Made by a program: the position numbers and the translations under genes. A stretch of DNA of 7,495 nt from Amoebophilaceae bacterium UBA1467. Lineage in GTDB: Bacteria; Bacteroidota; Bacteroidia; Cytophagales; Amoebophilaceae. Numbering within the stretch: position 1 is the first letter of the stretch; each line of letters opens with the position of its first letter. The notes under the pieces were generated by a model that did not search any database, was not told the DNA's origin, and saw only the letters and a list, made by a program, of their open reading frames with translations. Positions 1 through 6,386 of this stretch are shown here, piece by piece. Location: positions 1 to 7,495 of the forward strand of contig DCSL01000019.1 of assembly GCA_002325615.1 (NCBI GenBank), read 5' to 3'.

Positions 1-231
1 CTAGTACGAGAGGACCGGGTTGGGCAAACCGCTGGTGTATCAGTTGTGACGTCAGTTGCATCGCTGAGTAGCTACGTTTGTAAGAGATAAGTGCTGAAAG
101 CATCTAAGCACGAAACTCGCCTCAAGATGAGGCTTCCTTAAAGGGTGGTCATAGACGATGACCTTGATAGGCTGCAGGTGTAAAGTCAGAAATGGCATAG
201 CTAAGCAGTACTAATTGCCCAAAAGCTTCTT
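1..231 (+). rRNA. rrl: 23S ribosomal RNA, 3' end (partial)
   Basis: This is the last ~230 nt of the large-subunit rRNA. It starts at the sarcin-ricin loop (AGTACGAGAGGACC, positions 3-16, with the GAGA tetraloop at 8-11 that elongation factors contact). It continues through the conserved segment GCTGAAAGCATCTAAGCACG (about 93-112) and ends in the domain VI tail with TACTAATTGCCC (209-220). The 5' part lies outside the window. The tail wording resembles Bacteroidota 23S sequences. The exact 3' end is estimated from the usual end of the gene and may be off by several bases. A 5S gene follows after ~100 nt, so the two belong to one transcript; the 16S gene is not in view. Confidence 0.97.
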
Positions 232-330
232 GGTTCCCGCTTTTCTTTTACAATTTTTTACCAAAACTGTTGAGATGTCTCTTGTTATCTGCGAGAATAC
301 GCAGTGCAGTTAACCAGACACTATCATAAA
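232..330 (+). other. 23S-5S internal transcribed spacer
   Basis: About 100 nt separate the two rRNA genes. I see no tRNA in it: there is no TTCRA-type T-loop and no acceptor stem. It presumably holds the 3' strand of the pre-23S processing stem, but its partner upstream of 23S is outside the window, so the pairing cannot be checked here. Confidence 0.6.
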
Positions 331-441
331 TTTAGGTGACTAAAGCGCTGGTGTACACCTCTTTCCATTCCGAACAGAGCAGTTAAGCCCAGCAGCGCCG
401 ATGGTACTGCCGTAAAAGGTGGGAGAGTAGGTCGTCGCCTT
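331..441 (+). rRNA. rrf: 5S ribosomal RNA
   Basis: A complete 5S rRNA of about 110 nt. The conserved loop segment CATTCCGAACAGAGCAGTTAAGCCC lies at about 366-390 and the helix IV/V segment GATGGTACTGCC at about 400-411, followed by GGGAGAGTAGGTC (421-433). The two ends close helix I: AGGTGAC (334-340) pairs with GTCGCCT (434-440), including one G-U pair. Ends are set from this helix and are approximate by a few bases. A run of eight T (440-447) starts directly at the 3' end of the helix. The sequence matches the Bacteroidota 5S pattern. Confidence 0.96.
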
Positions 442-485
442 TTTTTTACTCTCTCAAGCAAGAGCAAACTTTATTAATCTTGCTT
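440..485 (+). terminator. Possible rRNA operon terminator region
   Basis: Two weak signals follow 5S. The first is the eight-T run at 440-447, right after the closing helix of 5S. The second is a perfect 8-bp inverted repeat, AAGCAAGA (456-463) with TCTTGCTT (478-485), with a 14-nt loop and a moderately T-rich sequence after it. The stem has only three G-C pairs, so it is a poor intrinsic terminator by itself. Transcription probably stops in this stretch, but which element does it is not settled by the sequence. Confidence 0.35.
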
Positions 486-761
486 ACCCAATATTCTTCT
501 TTAATTTATTCTTTCTTCATGGCAGCAAATTTGCATATATCTTGTAATACCACTATTTTTCTGATTTGATATACCTAGACTATTTCAAAACAAGAGTACG
601 TTCAATCTCATAGTATGGTCGTAGCTTGCATATGGACATTTTTTGGTATTCTTCATCGCCTCACTTCGCTATCTCTTGAAGAGGGTTTTGTATGCTGCGT
701 GGTGTTAGGTGCGACTTTCTTATACACTATTAATCAGATAAAAACGTAAGCCATACGTACT
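486..761. other. Intergenic region upstream of the MutS-like gene
   Basis: This is AT-rich and carries no convincing gene. The promoter of the MutS-like gene should lie here, because the rRNA transcript probably ends upstream. I searched for the Bacteroidota pattern (TTTG, then TAnnTTTG about 19 bases on) and found no good match at the right spacing. No Shine-Dalgarno sequence precedes the ATG at 762, which is normal in Bacteroidota. The only open frame of note is the 44-codon one at 615-749, listed separately. Confidence 0.5.
615..749 (+). CDS. Possible small hydrophobic protein, 44 aa (uncertain)
   Basis: An ATG-started frame of 44 codons ending in TAA 12 bases before the MutS-like start. 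The product would have two hydrophobic stretches, about residues 1-13 (MVVACIWTFFGIL) and 25-39 (FVCCVVLGATFLYTI), separated by a short polar part containing LEEG, so it could be a two-pass membrane peptide. I do not recognise it. There is no ribosome binding site, and chance ORFs of this length are common, so it may be nothing. Its position directly before a gene coding for an exported protein makes a leader or upstream peptide conceivable. Confidence 0.2.
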   Translation: MVVACIWTFFGILHRLTSLSLEEGFVCCVVLGATFLYTINQIKT

Positions 762-2936
762 ATGAATACAAAGATGATCGATCTGTCTAAGAAATTATAT
801 TTTTTGAGTGTGTTCACCGTCATGCTATCAGGGATCAAGCCTGCTCTTTGCGCTGCTGCAGAGGCCCCAGCTGCTGAACAGGACTACCAGTTAGCCACAC
901 ATATTGCTGACTATTACATCAAGTCCTTTCCTAGTGAGGGTAGGGACGCAGAAGCAGCAACAGTAAGAGAGCACGCTGCGCATGAGATTCGGCCAGTCAA
1001 GCTCGAGGAAAAGACCAAGCGCGAAGTGGTTTTCAACCGCATTTTTACAAAGAGTAAAAAATACGCGTTACTGCAAGAAAATATGATGCCCGTCTTGAAC
1101 AAGTATGCCTGGGGAGACCTTCATCTTTTTTGTGGCACGACCAGTGCGCCTACCTATCACCTGCTAGGCCGCATCAATAGAACGGTCACTGCCCTAGGAG
1201 AAGGCGTATTAGCCACCCTGCTGGTAACGCCTACGAGCAGCCTCGAGGAGTTGGGCAAGCGACAGCATGTCATCCAGACTTTTTTGAACAGTACAGTAGA
1301 AGTAGACCGACTCAAGGCTAGCCTGCGCCGTTACCAAGAAGCTGAGCAGAGTGTATTGTCTTTATGGACCCCTACAGACCCACTGTATACCAAGGAGTAT
1401 AGAAAATACATGGATGACTATTTCTACACAAAAAATGATGAAAGAGCCAATAAAAACGCAGGATGGTTGGAGTTCAAGAAGCGATTTTTCCGCGACTTTT
1501 GGGGCATACAATATAGGTTTTTATGGCCTGTGACGATGCCCCTTGTTCAAGAAATATTCTTCAGTAAAGAAATGAGTGCGCCAGTTCCTGGCACCGAGAG
1601 CAGGCCTCTTACCCTAAGAAGGCTTTCGTGGATGGGGGCAATACCTTACTACGGAGGATGGTACAAATGGGATTTGGCTAAGAAACATCGACCCGATAGT
1701 AAGGACACACTTACTGGTATCAGTGTGATACTATCTGAAGCCCTATATACGTGGACTGCCTATCAGGGCATCAGCAACTACTTAGAGTACTCCTCTGTGC
1801 TGCGCAACCTGGCTTTGCGCATGGCAGATGTACAGGCCTTTGTGATGACTGCTACTGAAGTGAGTGAATGTGTGGCTGCCTCGCCAATACTCGAAGCCAC
1901 GTATGGAGCACGACTCACCAACATGAGAAACCTGCTGGCACAAGCCCAAGGGAATACCGAGCTGGGGAGGTTAGTGAACTACCTACAAACGCTTCCTTAT
2001 AACCACTGGTCTTACTTCTTCAACAATGCCGGCAAGCTACTCGCCAGCCACAAGCTCTTTACAGAGCACAAAGATGCTTTTTCCGATGCCATGTATGAGT
2101 TGGGCGAGCTAGACGCCTTTGTTAGCATAGCTACGCTGATACAAGAAGCACAGGACTACCCTGCGGCTCATGCCTATGTGTTTACTAAGTTTCTGGACCG
2201 TAGCCAGAAGAAAGAGCCCTACATCAAGCTAGAAAACATGTGGAACCCTTTCTTGGATGCCAAGGTAGCGGTAGGTAATTCGTTGGTGATGGATGCTACT
2301 GCCGGAGGCACTAGCAACATCATTCTTACCGGTCCGAATGCAGGGGGAAAGTCTACCTTCTTGACGGGAGTGACGACCAGCTTGCTACTCAGCCAGACAT
2401 TCGGCATTGCACCTGCCAAAGAGGCAGTCTTGACGCCTTTCGATAAAATCAACACTTCTATTGATATTGCTGATGACATTGCTGCAGGAAAATCCCTCTT
2501 TATGGCCGAAGTAGACCGTGCGCAAAACCATATCAACCTGCTTGACGGGCTTCAACAGGACGAATTTAGTTTCAGCATATTTGATGAGCCCTTCAGTGGT
2601 ACGAATCCCATAGAAGGCGCCGCTGCTGAATACTCTGTCTTAGAGGCCATGGCCGACTACCCCAATACGTTGAACATAGTGGCTACGCACTACCCCATCG
2701 TGATGCTATTAGAAAAGAATGTCCCAGAAAAAGGTTTTGTCAACTATAAGGTCTATATCACGTACCAGGGTCAGGGTGCTGAAAAAAGGTTGAACTACAC
2801 TTACAAAGTGGTCCCTGGAAAATCTAACCAAGCCATTGCCATTGATATTCTTGAAGAACAGGGCTATGACACAAGGCTATTGAAACGTGCGCGCGAGATT
2901 ATTGAGCATCCTGAGCGATATCTTTCCACTTTCTAA
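762..2936 (+). CDS. MutS-family ATPase with signal peptide, lacking mismatch-binding domains
   Basis: A 724-residue protein with the C-terminal ATPase of the MutS family. Visible motifs are Walker A GPNAGGKST (524-532), the MutS-type segment DIADDIAAGKSLFMAEV (568-584), Walker B FSIFDEP with the following FSGTNP (604-615), and the switch histidine VATHY (640-644); the end (KRAREII, 708-714) also resembles MutS. Residues about 118-175 match the start of the MutS core domain (LLGRINRTVTALGEGVLATL, then a TPTSSLEELGKRQ stretch). The mismatch-recognition and connector domains are absent. Residues 1-33 look like a Sec signal peptide: KK at 10-11, a hydrophobic core LYFLSVFTVMLSGI, then PALCAAA. 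The cysteine at 30 has leucine before it, so a lipobox is unlikely. Hydrophobic patches near 248-266 and 318-334 could touch the membrane. Start chosen because it gives the whole signal peptide; M5 is an alternative. Function unknown; ordinary mismatch repair is unlikely. Confidence 0.88.
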   Translation: MNTKMIDLSKKLYFLSVFTVMLSGIKPALCAAAEAPAAEQDYQLATHIADYYIKSFPSEGRDAEAATVREHAAHEIRPVKLEEKTKREVVFNRIFTKSKKYALLQENMMPVLNKYAWGDLHLFCGTTSAPTYHLLGRINRTVTALGEGVLATLLVTPTSSLEELGKRQHVIQTFLNSTVEVDRLKASLRRYQEAEQSVLSLWTPTDPLYTKEYRKYMDDYFYTKNDERANKNAGWLEFKKRFFRDFWGIQYRFLWPVTMPLVQEIFFSKEMSAPVPGTESRPLTLRRLSWMGAIPYYGGWYKWDLAKKHRPDSKDTLTGISVILSEALYTWTAYQGISNYLEYSSVLRNLALRMADVQAFVMTATEVSECVAASPILEATYGARLTNMRNLLAQAQGNTELGRLVNYLQTLPYNHWSYFFNNAGKLLASHKLFTEHKDAFSDAMYELGELDAFVSIATLIQEAQDYPAAHAYVFTKFLDRSQKKEPYIKLENMWNPFLDAKVAVGNSLVMDATAGGTSNIILTGPNAGGKSTFLTGVTTSLLLSQTFGIAPAKEAVLTPFDKINTSIDIADDIAAGKSLFMAEVDRAQNHINLLDGLQQDEFSFSIFDEPFSGTNPIEGAAAEYSVLEAMADYPNTLNIVATHYPIVMLLEKNVPEKGFVNYKVYITYQGQGAEKRLNYTYKVVPGKSNQAIAIDILEEQGYDTRLLKRAREIIEHPERYLSTF

Positions 2937-3000
2937 GTAGCCTGGAGGTATAGCATTTCACCAGCTTACCGGTCACACTGTGGGCGCTAGTTGATGAGCT

Positions 3001-3633
3001 ATGAATGCTGTACTCCAACCTTATTTTTCTGATACGCTGATAGAAGCAGGTTGCGATGAGGTAGGCCGGGGGTGTCTAGCCGGTCCAGTAATAGCGGCAG
3101 CAGTCATTTTGCCGAAGAATTTTTTTCATGCCTTGCTCAACGATTCCAAACAGCTGACACCAGCACGACGACAACTCCTCAGTAAAATCATCCGGCAGGA
3201 AGCAATTGATTGGGCACTAGGCGAAGCAAGTCCCCAGGAAATTGATCAGCGTAACATCTTGCATGCCTCGCACTTGGCTATGCATCGTGCCATTGCGCAA
3301 CTGCAACCAGTGCCAGCATTATTACTCATTGATGGCAACCGCTTTCAGTCCTATCAAAACATTCCACATCAGTGTATTGTCAAGGGCGATGCACAGTTAG
3401 CACCCATTGCAGCGGCTTCTGTGCTGGCTAAGACACGCCGGGATGCACTGATGCACCAGCTGTCACAAGACTTTCCGGGCTATGGGTGGGAAAGCAATGT
3501 AGGGTATCCTACGAAAGCCCACCGCCAGGCCATTCAACAGTTAGGCATGACGCCACACCATCGCCATAGCTTTCGATTGGTACCACAATACAAGTATTCA
3601 ATTACCCAATGTATTCGACCACCCACCCCATGA
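3001..3633 (+). CDS. rnhB: Ribonuclease HII
   Basis: Cytoplasmic endonuclease that nicks RNA-DNA hybrids and starts removal of single ribonucleotides misincorporated in DNA. The 210-residue length is usual for the family. The four metal-binding carboxylates are all present: D19 and E20 (GCDEVGRG), D111 (LLIDGNRF) and D130 (VKGDAQ); the last two are spaced as in the E. coli enzyme. The GRG motif (22-24) that reads the RNA-DNA junction and the conserved tyrosine of NVGYPT (Y169) are intact, as are DSKQL (48-52), IAAASVLAKTRRD (136-148) and the HHRHSF end (186-191). The start fits because the first catalytic Asp falls about 18 residues in, as in homologues. There is no ribosome binding site near the ATG. 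The stop is 4 bases before comEC, indicating one transcript and probably coupled translation. Confidence 0.97.
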   Translation: MNAVLQPYFSDTLIEAGCDEVGRGCLAGPVIAAAVILPKNFFHALLNDSKQLTPARRQLLSKIIRQEAIDWALGEASPQEIDQRNILHASHLAMHRAIAQLQPVPALLLIDGNRFQSYQNIPHQCIVKGDAQLAPIAAASVLAKTRRDALMHQLSQDFPGYGWESNVGYPTKAHRQAIQQLGMTPHHRHSFRLVPQYKYSITQCIRPPTP

Positions 3634-3637
3634 CCCA

Positions 3638-5755
3638 ATGTACATGTCTCCTTGGTCCAGCTTTCCCTTTGTAAGGATCACCTTGGCTCTGGTGGGTGGT
3701 ATATTTTCTGCTCGTTACTGGGAGGGACCAGTCTGGGTAGTAGCTGTCTTGTTGAGTTTGCTGTTGCTTGCCTACGTTCTTGTCATGGTGGGCACTCCGC
3801 TCACTACGTTTTGTACTTGGAGTCCTTGGCTAGGTTTTCTGGGCCTGGTGGGCATCTTTTTACTTGGCTATTTGCGTTGGTTGATGCATGAGGTGCGCCA
3901 CGATCCTCGGCATATTACGCATTGGTCAGCATCTGTAGAGGCCTATGAGGCAATAGCCTTGGAAGATGTTCATGAAAAAATTGACCGCAATAGGGTCGTA
4001 GCAGCCGTCCGTCGGGCCCGTGTGCAAGGACAATGGAAGCAGGTGCAGGGCAAAGTATGGATTTCTTTTCCTAAGTCTACATCGTTTCAGGTGTGTTATG
4101 GTGATGTGCTTCTGATTCAGGGGCAGCCTCGGGTAGTTCCTGTTGCCAGGAATCCGAATGAGTTTGACTATGCAGTTTTTCTAGGTCTTTCTCAAATCTA
4201 TCACCAGCACTTTGTAGGAGAGGACATAGTAGTGATGGCACACCAGCCTCCCAATCCTGTGAAAGCATTGTCTTTTCAAGTACTGCGTTATTGCCAAGCA
4301 CTATTTACCCAATATATACACCACCCAGAAGCTCGTGCTGTAGTTCTAGCATTGGTAGTGGGTCAAAAAGATGCCTTGACCTCCGAAGTGAGCACCTCCT
4401 ATGCGCGTGCTGGCACGATGCATGTATTGGCAGTCTCAGGGTTGCATGTAGGCATCCTTTACTGGTTCTTAAGTATTTTTTTGAGGTTCTTAAAATCCAT
4501 TTCGAATGTCCGGTGGCTATCGACAGCAGTCTCCTTGGTAGTGCTTTGGTTCTATGCGTTTGTGACAGGCTTATCTCCTTCTGTGTTGCGGGCCACCACG
4601 ATGTTCACCTTTGTGGCTATAGCGTCTATGCTGAACAGGCAAACAAGCATCTACAACACGCTGGCTGCTTCGGCTTTTTTGTTATTGTTCTGGAATCCAA
4701 CACTGCTTTTTTCCGTGGGCTTTCAGCTTTCTTACTTGGCCGTACTTGGCATTGTGTATCTGCAGCCCAGAATTTACCGATCGCTGGTCTTGAGTAATTG
4801 GGTCCTCAACAAGCTCTGGCTGCTTACTTCCGTATCTTTGGGGGCTCAGGTGGCTACTGCGCCTTTGAGTTTGTACTATTTTAATCAGTTTCCTACCTAC
4901 TTTGTGATAGCTAATTGGGTAGTAGTGCCTGCAGCCTTTGTCATCTTATGCTTGGGGCTGCTGGTGCTGATGACCAGCTTTTGTACTAGCCTCAGTATGC
5001 TAAGTGCCTGGCTGCTCGAAATAGTCGTCCTAGGCGTCAATAAATTTGTTGGGAGTATTCAAAAACTCCCCTCCAGCCTTGTTGCGCCTATTTATTTAAA
5101 TTTTTCTGTGCTGCTCCTGCTGTATGGGCTACTAGTCCTGTATCTTGCTTTTCTGCATACCAAGAGAATGCAGTATTTGATCGCTATGAGTGTATTGGCT
5201 ATGCTGCTCTCGCTGCATGCTATGCGGATATACCTTAGCCAGCAAACACAGCGGAAAGTAATTTTTTACAGTATTGATCACCATCAAGTCATTTCTTTTG
5301 TCAAAGGTCACCATAGTACCCTGTGTGTTGATAATCGATTTGAGGTCGACTCCCCAAAGTATGCCTACCACGTCCAACCCAGCCAAACAGCCCTAGGAAT
5401 TACCTCTTCAGACACCTACACACTGGAGGAAGTAGTACAGCAGCAAGAATTTCCAATGCGGGTCTGGCATGGCCTGAAGGTGGCAGTCTGGCAAGGGAAG
5501 AAGTTTATTTTTCTTGATAAGAACAGTAAGAAGTTACCACACTTGGCTGAAAAGGTCTACACTGATTTTTTGGTGGTAGAAGAAAATGTGGTAACCACCC
5601 TTCAACCATTGCTCGACCGGTTTGACTTTGGCACTTTAGTCATTGGTGCTTCTAATCGAAGATTATTGGCCCACCAGCTCCAAGAAGAAGCAACACAACA
5701 CGGCCTTTATAGCCACTCTTTGCTACCACAAGGAGCGTTTACGCTCTCTTGGTAA
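3638..5755 (+). CDS. comEC: ComEC/Rec2-family DNA uptake channel
   Basis: A 705-residue polytopic inner-membrane protein that, in characterised bacteria, carries single-stranded DNA into the cytoplasm during natural transformation. Hydrophobic helices occupy about 11-80. A soluble part, about 95-200, fits the N-terminal DUF4131/OB-like domain (GKVWISFP, YGDVLLIQGQ, NPNEFDY). The Competence domain follows at about 235-505, with its signature ARAGTMHVLAVSGLHVG (256-272), GLSPSVLRA (311-319) and many membrane segments. The C-terminal 170 residues occupy the place of the metallo-beta-lactamase-like domain of larger ComEC proteins, but no HxHxDH metal site is visible; SIDHHQ (545-550) does not fit it. 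The total is shorter than the Gram-positive protein (about 775 aa) and near the size I would expect in Bacteroidota. The start is ATG 4 bases after the rnhB stop; ATG at residue 3 is an alternative. No other competence gene is in the window. Confidence 0.93.
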   Translation: MYMSPWSSFPFVRITLALVGGIFSARYWEGPVWVVAVLLSLLLLAYVLVMVGTPLTTFCTWSPWLGFLGLVGIFLLGYLRWLMHEVRHDPRHITHWSASVEAYEAIALEDVHEKIDRNRVVAAVRRARVQGQWKQVQGKVWISFPKSTSFQVCYGDVLLIQGQPRVVPVARNPNEFDYAVFLGLSQIYHQHFVGEDIVVMAHQPPNPVKALSFQVLRYCQALFTQYIHHPEARAVVLALVVGQKDALTSEVSTSYARAGTMHVLAVSGLHVGILYWFLSIFLRFLKSISNVRWLSTAVSLVVLWFYAFVTGLSPSVLRATTMFTFVAIASMLNRQTSIYNTLAASAFLLLFWNPTLLFSVGFQLSYLAVLGIVYLQPRIYRSLVLSNWVLNKLWLLTSVSLGAQVATAPLSLYYFNQFPTYFVIANWVVVPAAFVILCLGLLVLMTSFCTSLSMLSAWLLEIVVLGVNKFVGSIQKLPSSLVAPIYLNFSVLLLLYGLLVLYLAFLHTKRMQYLIAMSVLAMLLSLHAMRIYLSQQTQRKVIFYSIDHHQVISFVKGHHSTLCVDNRFEVDSPKYAYHVQPSQTALGITSSDTYTLEEVVQQQEFPMRVWHGLKVAVWQGKKFIFLDKNSKKLPHLAEKVYTDFLVVEENVVTTLQPLLDRFDFGTLVIGASNRRLLAHQLQEEATQHGLYSHSLLPQGAFTLSW

Positions 5756-5778
5756 ATTTTTCTTTGTTCCTTTTTTGC
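5725..5778 (+). terminator. Probable intrinsic terminator of rnhB-comEC
   Basis: A hairpin overlaps the comEC stop codon. GAGCG (5733-5737) pairs with CGCTC (5742-5746) around the loop TTTA, and the flanks ACCA..AG (5725-5732) and CTTGGT (5748-5753) can extend the stem with a small bulge. A T-rich tract follows at once (5757-5778, TTTTTCTTTG then TTCCTTTTTT). This is a good candidate for the end of the transcript. Confidence 0.5.
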
Positions 5779-5916
5779 GGTGCTTGTCCAAGTAAAGTAT
5801 ACGACAGTCCCATCAAGCAAAAGGTCACAAAAGACTATATATATTAAGCAGTGTAGGGCGTGCCCTCTCAACTTAGCAATTGGATGAATACAAAGCACAA
5901 AGTGGGAAAGGGAGCG
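5779..5916. other. Intergenic region between comEC and the ORF6N gene
   Basis: About 140 bases, AT-rich around 5835-5848 (ACTATATATATTAAG), which could serve as a promoter for the ORF6N gene, although no spaced pair of promoter elements can be matched with confidence. Confidence 0.3.
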
Positions 5917-6261
5917 ATGACCGATGACGCAGTCATGCAGCAGATCTATCTGATCAGGGGCCGAGAGGTAATAATAGATAGCGATTTATCAGCACTCTAT
6001 GGTTATGAAACTAAACGGATGAACGAGCAAGTAAAAAGAAATCAAGAACGGTTTCCTGCTAGCTTTATGTTTCAACTTACCCCGGAGGAGGTAGAAAGTT
6101 TGCGGTTGCAATGTGTGACCACAAACCTTTTGACTAGAACGCGGACAACTTACTTCTTTCCAAAGGTAAAAATGTCTAGGGCGCTGATCAGTTGGATTGC
6201 GTTTTCTGGTGTTATTAAGCCGGAATTTTTTTCGCCTAATCCCAAAAACTGTAACAGATAA
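5917..6261 (+). pseudogene. ORF6N-domain protein, truncated with an unrelated C-terminal tail
   Basis: The N-terminal part is a clear ORF6N domain, a presumed DNA-binding module common in phage and accessory genes of Bacteroidota: QQIYLIRGREVIIDSDLSAL, LYGYETKRMNEQVKRN, then FPASFMFQLTPEEVESLR. Family members normally go on with a glycine/arginine-rich turn and YxFTEQGVAMLSSVL. Here, after CVTTN (ending near 6123), the resemblance is lost: TYFFPKVKMSRAL is at best a degenerate trace. The frame ends after 114 codons, and its last ~112 bases lie antisense to the lipoprotein ORF at 6150-6386. The start at 5917 is preferred because AAGGGAG sits just before it and homologues start close to the QQIYLIRG motif. 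Earlier in-frame starts are ATG 5884 and GTG 5860 (133 codons in all). A shortened but expressed gene is possible. Confidence 0.7.
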
Positions 6262-6386
6262 TCCCAGAACTTTGCTGCTTCTGTAGTTGGTGCGTCTGCT
6301 AAATCATCATCGCCGGGCTTACTGCAAGCAGACACAAAGAAAAGATTGCTGCCAAGAAAAAGGTGGCATAATAAATTTTTGCCCAT
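6150..6386 (-). CDS. Small predicted lipoprotein, possibly truncated
   Basis: A 78-residue ORF starting with ATG (6386-6384). The N-terminus is a signal peptide with a basic residue (K3), a hydrophobic core LLCHLFLGSNLFF and the lipobox VSAC, giving lipidation at C21 and a mature chain of 58 residues. The mature part starts with an acidic linker (SKPGDDDLADAPTTEA) and continues into a helical-looking stretch (FWDYLLQFLGLG, then LITPENAIQLISALDIF). I do not recognise the family. There is no ribosome binding site; the AT-rich ATATA before the ATG is compatible with Bacteroidota. Its 3' third overlaps the tail of the ORF6N frame on the other strand, so at most one of the two is intact there; the abrupt end (FTFGKK) suggests the lipoprotein may have lost its C-terminal part at the same junction. 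Confidence 0.5.
   Translation of the reverse strand: MGKNLLCHLFLGSNLFFVSACSKPGDDDLADAPTTEAAKFWDYLLQFLGLGEKNSGLITPENAIQLISALDIFTFGKK

Noticed and set aside
232..330. tRNA gene in the 23S-5S spacer
   Set aside because: No T-loop, anticodon stem or acceptor stem could be found.
2219..2536. 105-codon frame on the minus strand inside the MutS-like gene
   Set aside because: It lies fully antisense to the conserved Walker A and following ATPase region, and its product shows no recognisable domain.
4291..4797. 168-codon plus-strand frame within comEC
   Set aside because: It is out of frame with the conserved Competence domain, which is clearly the coded protein; the frame is a by-product of its composition.
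5860..5916. GTG at 5860 as start of the ORF6N gene
   Set aside because: The extra 19 residues show no family similarity and no ribosome binding site precedes it; ATG 5917 has AAGGGAG just upstream.
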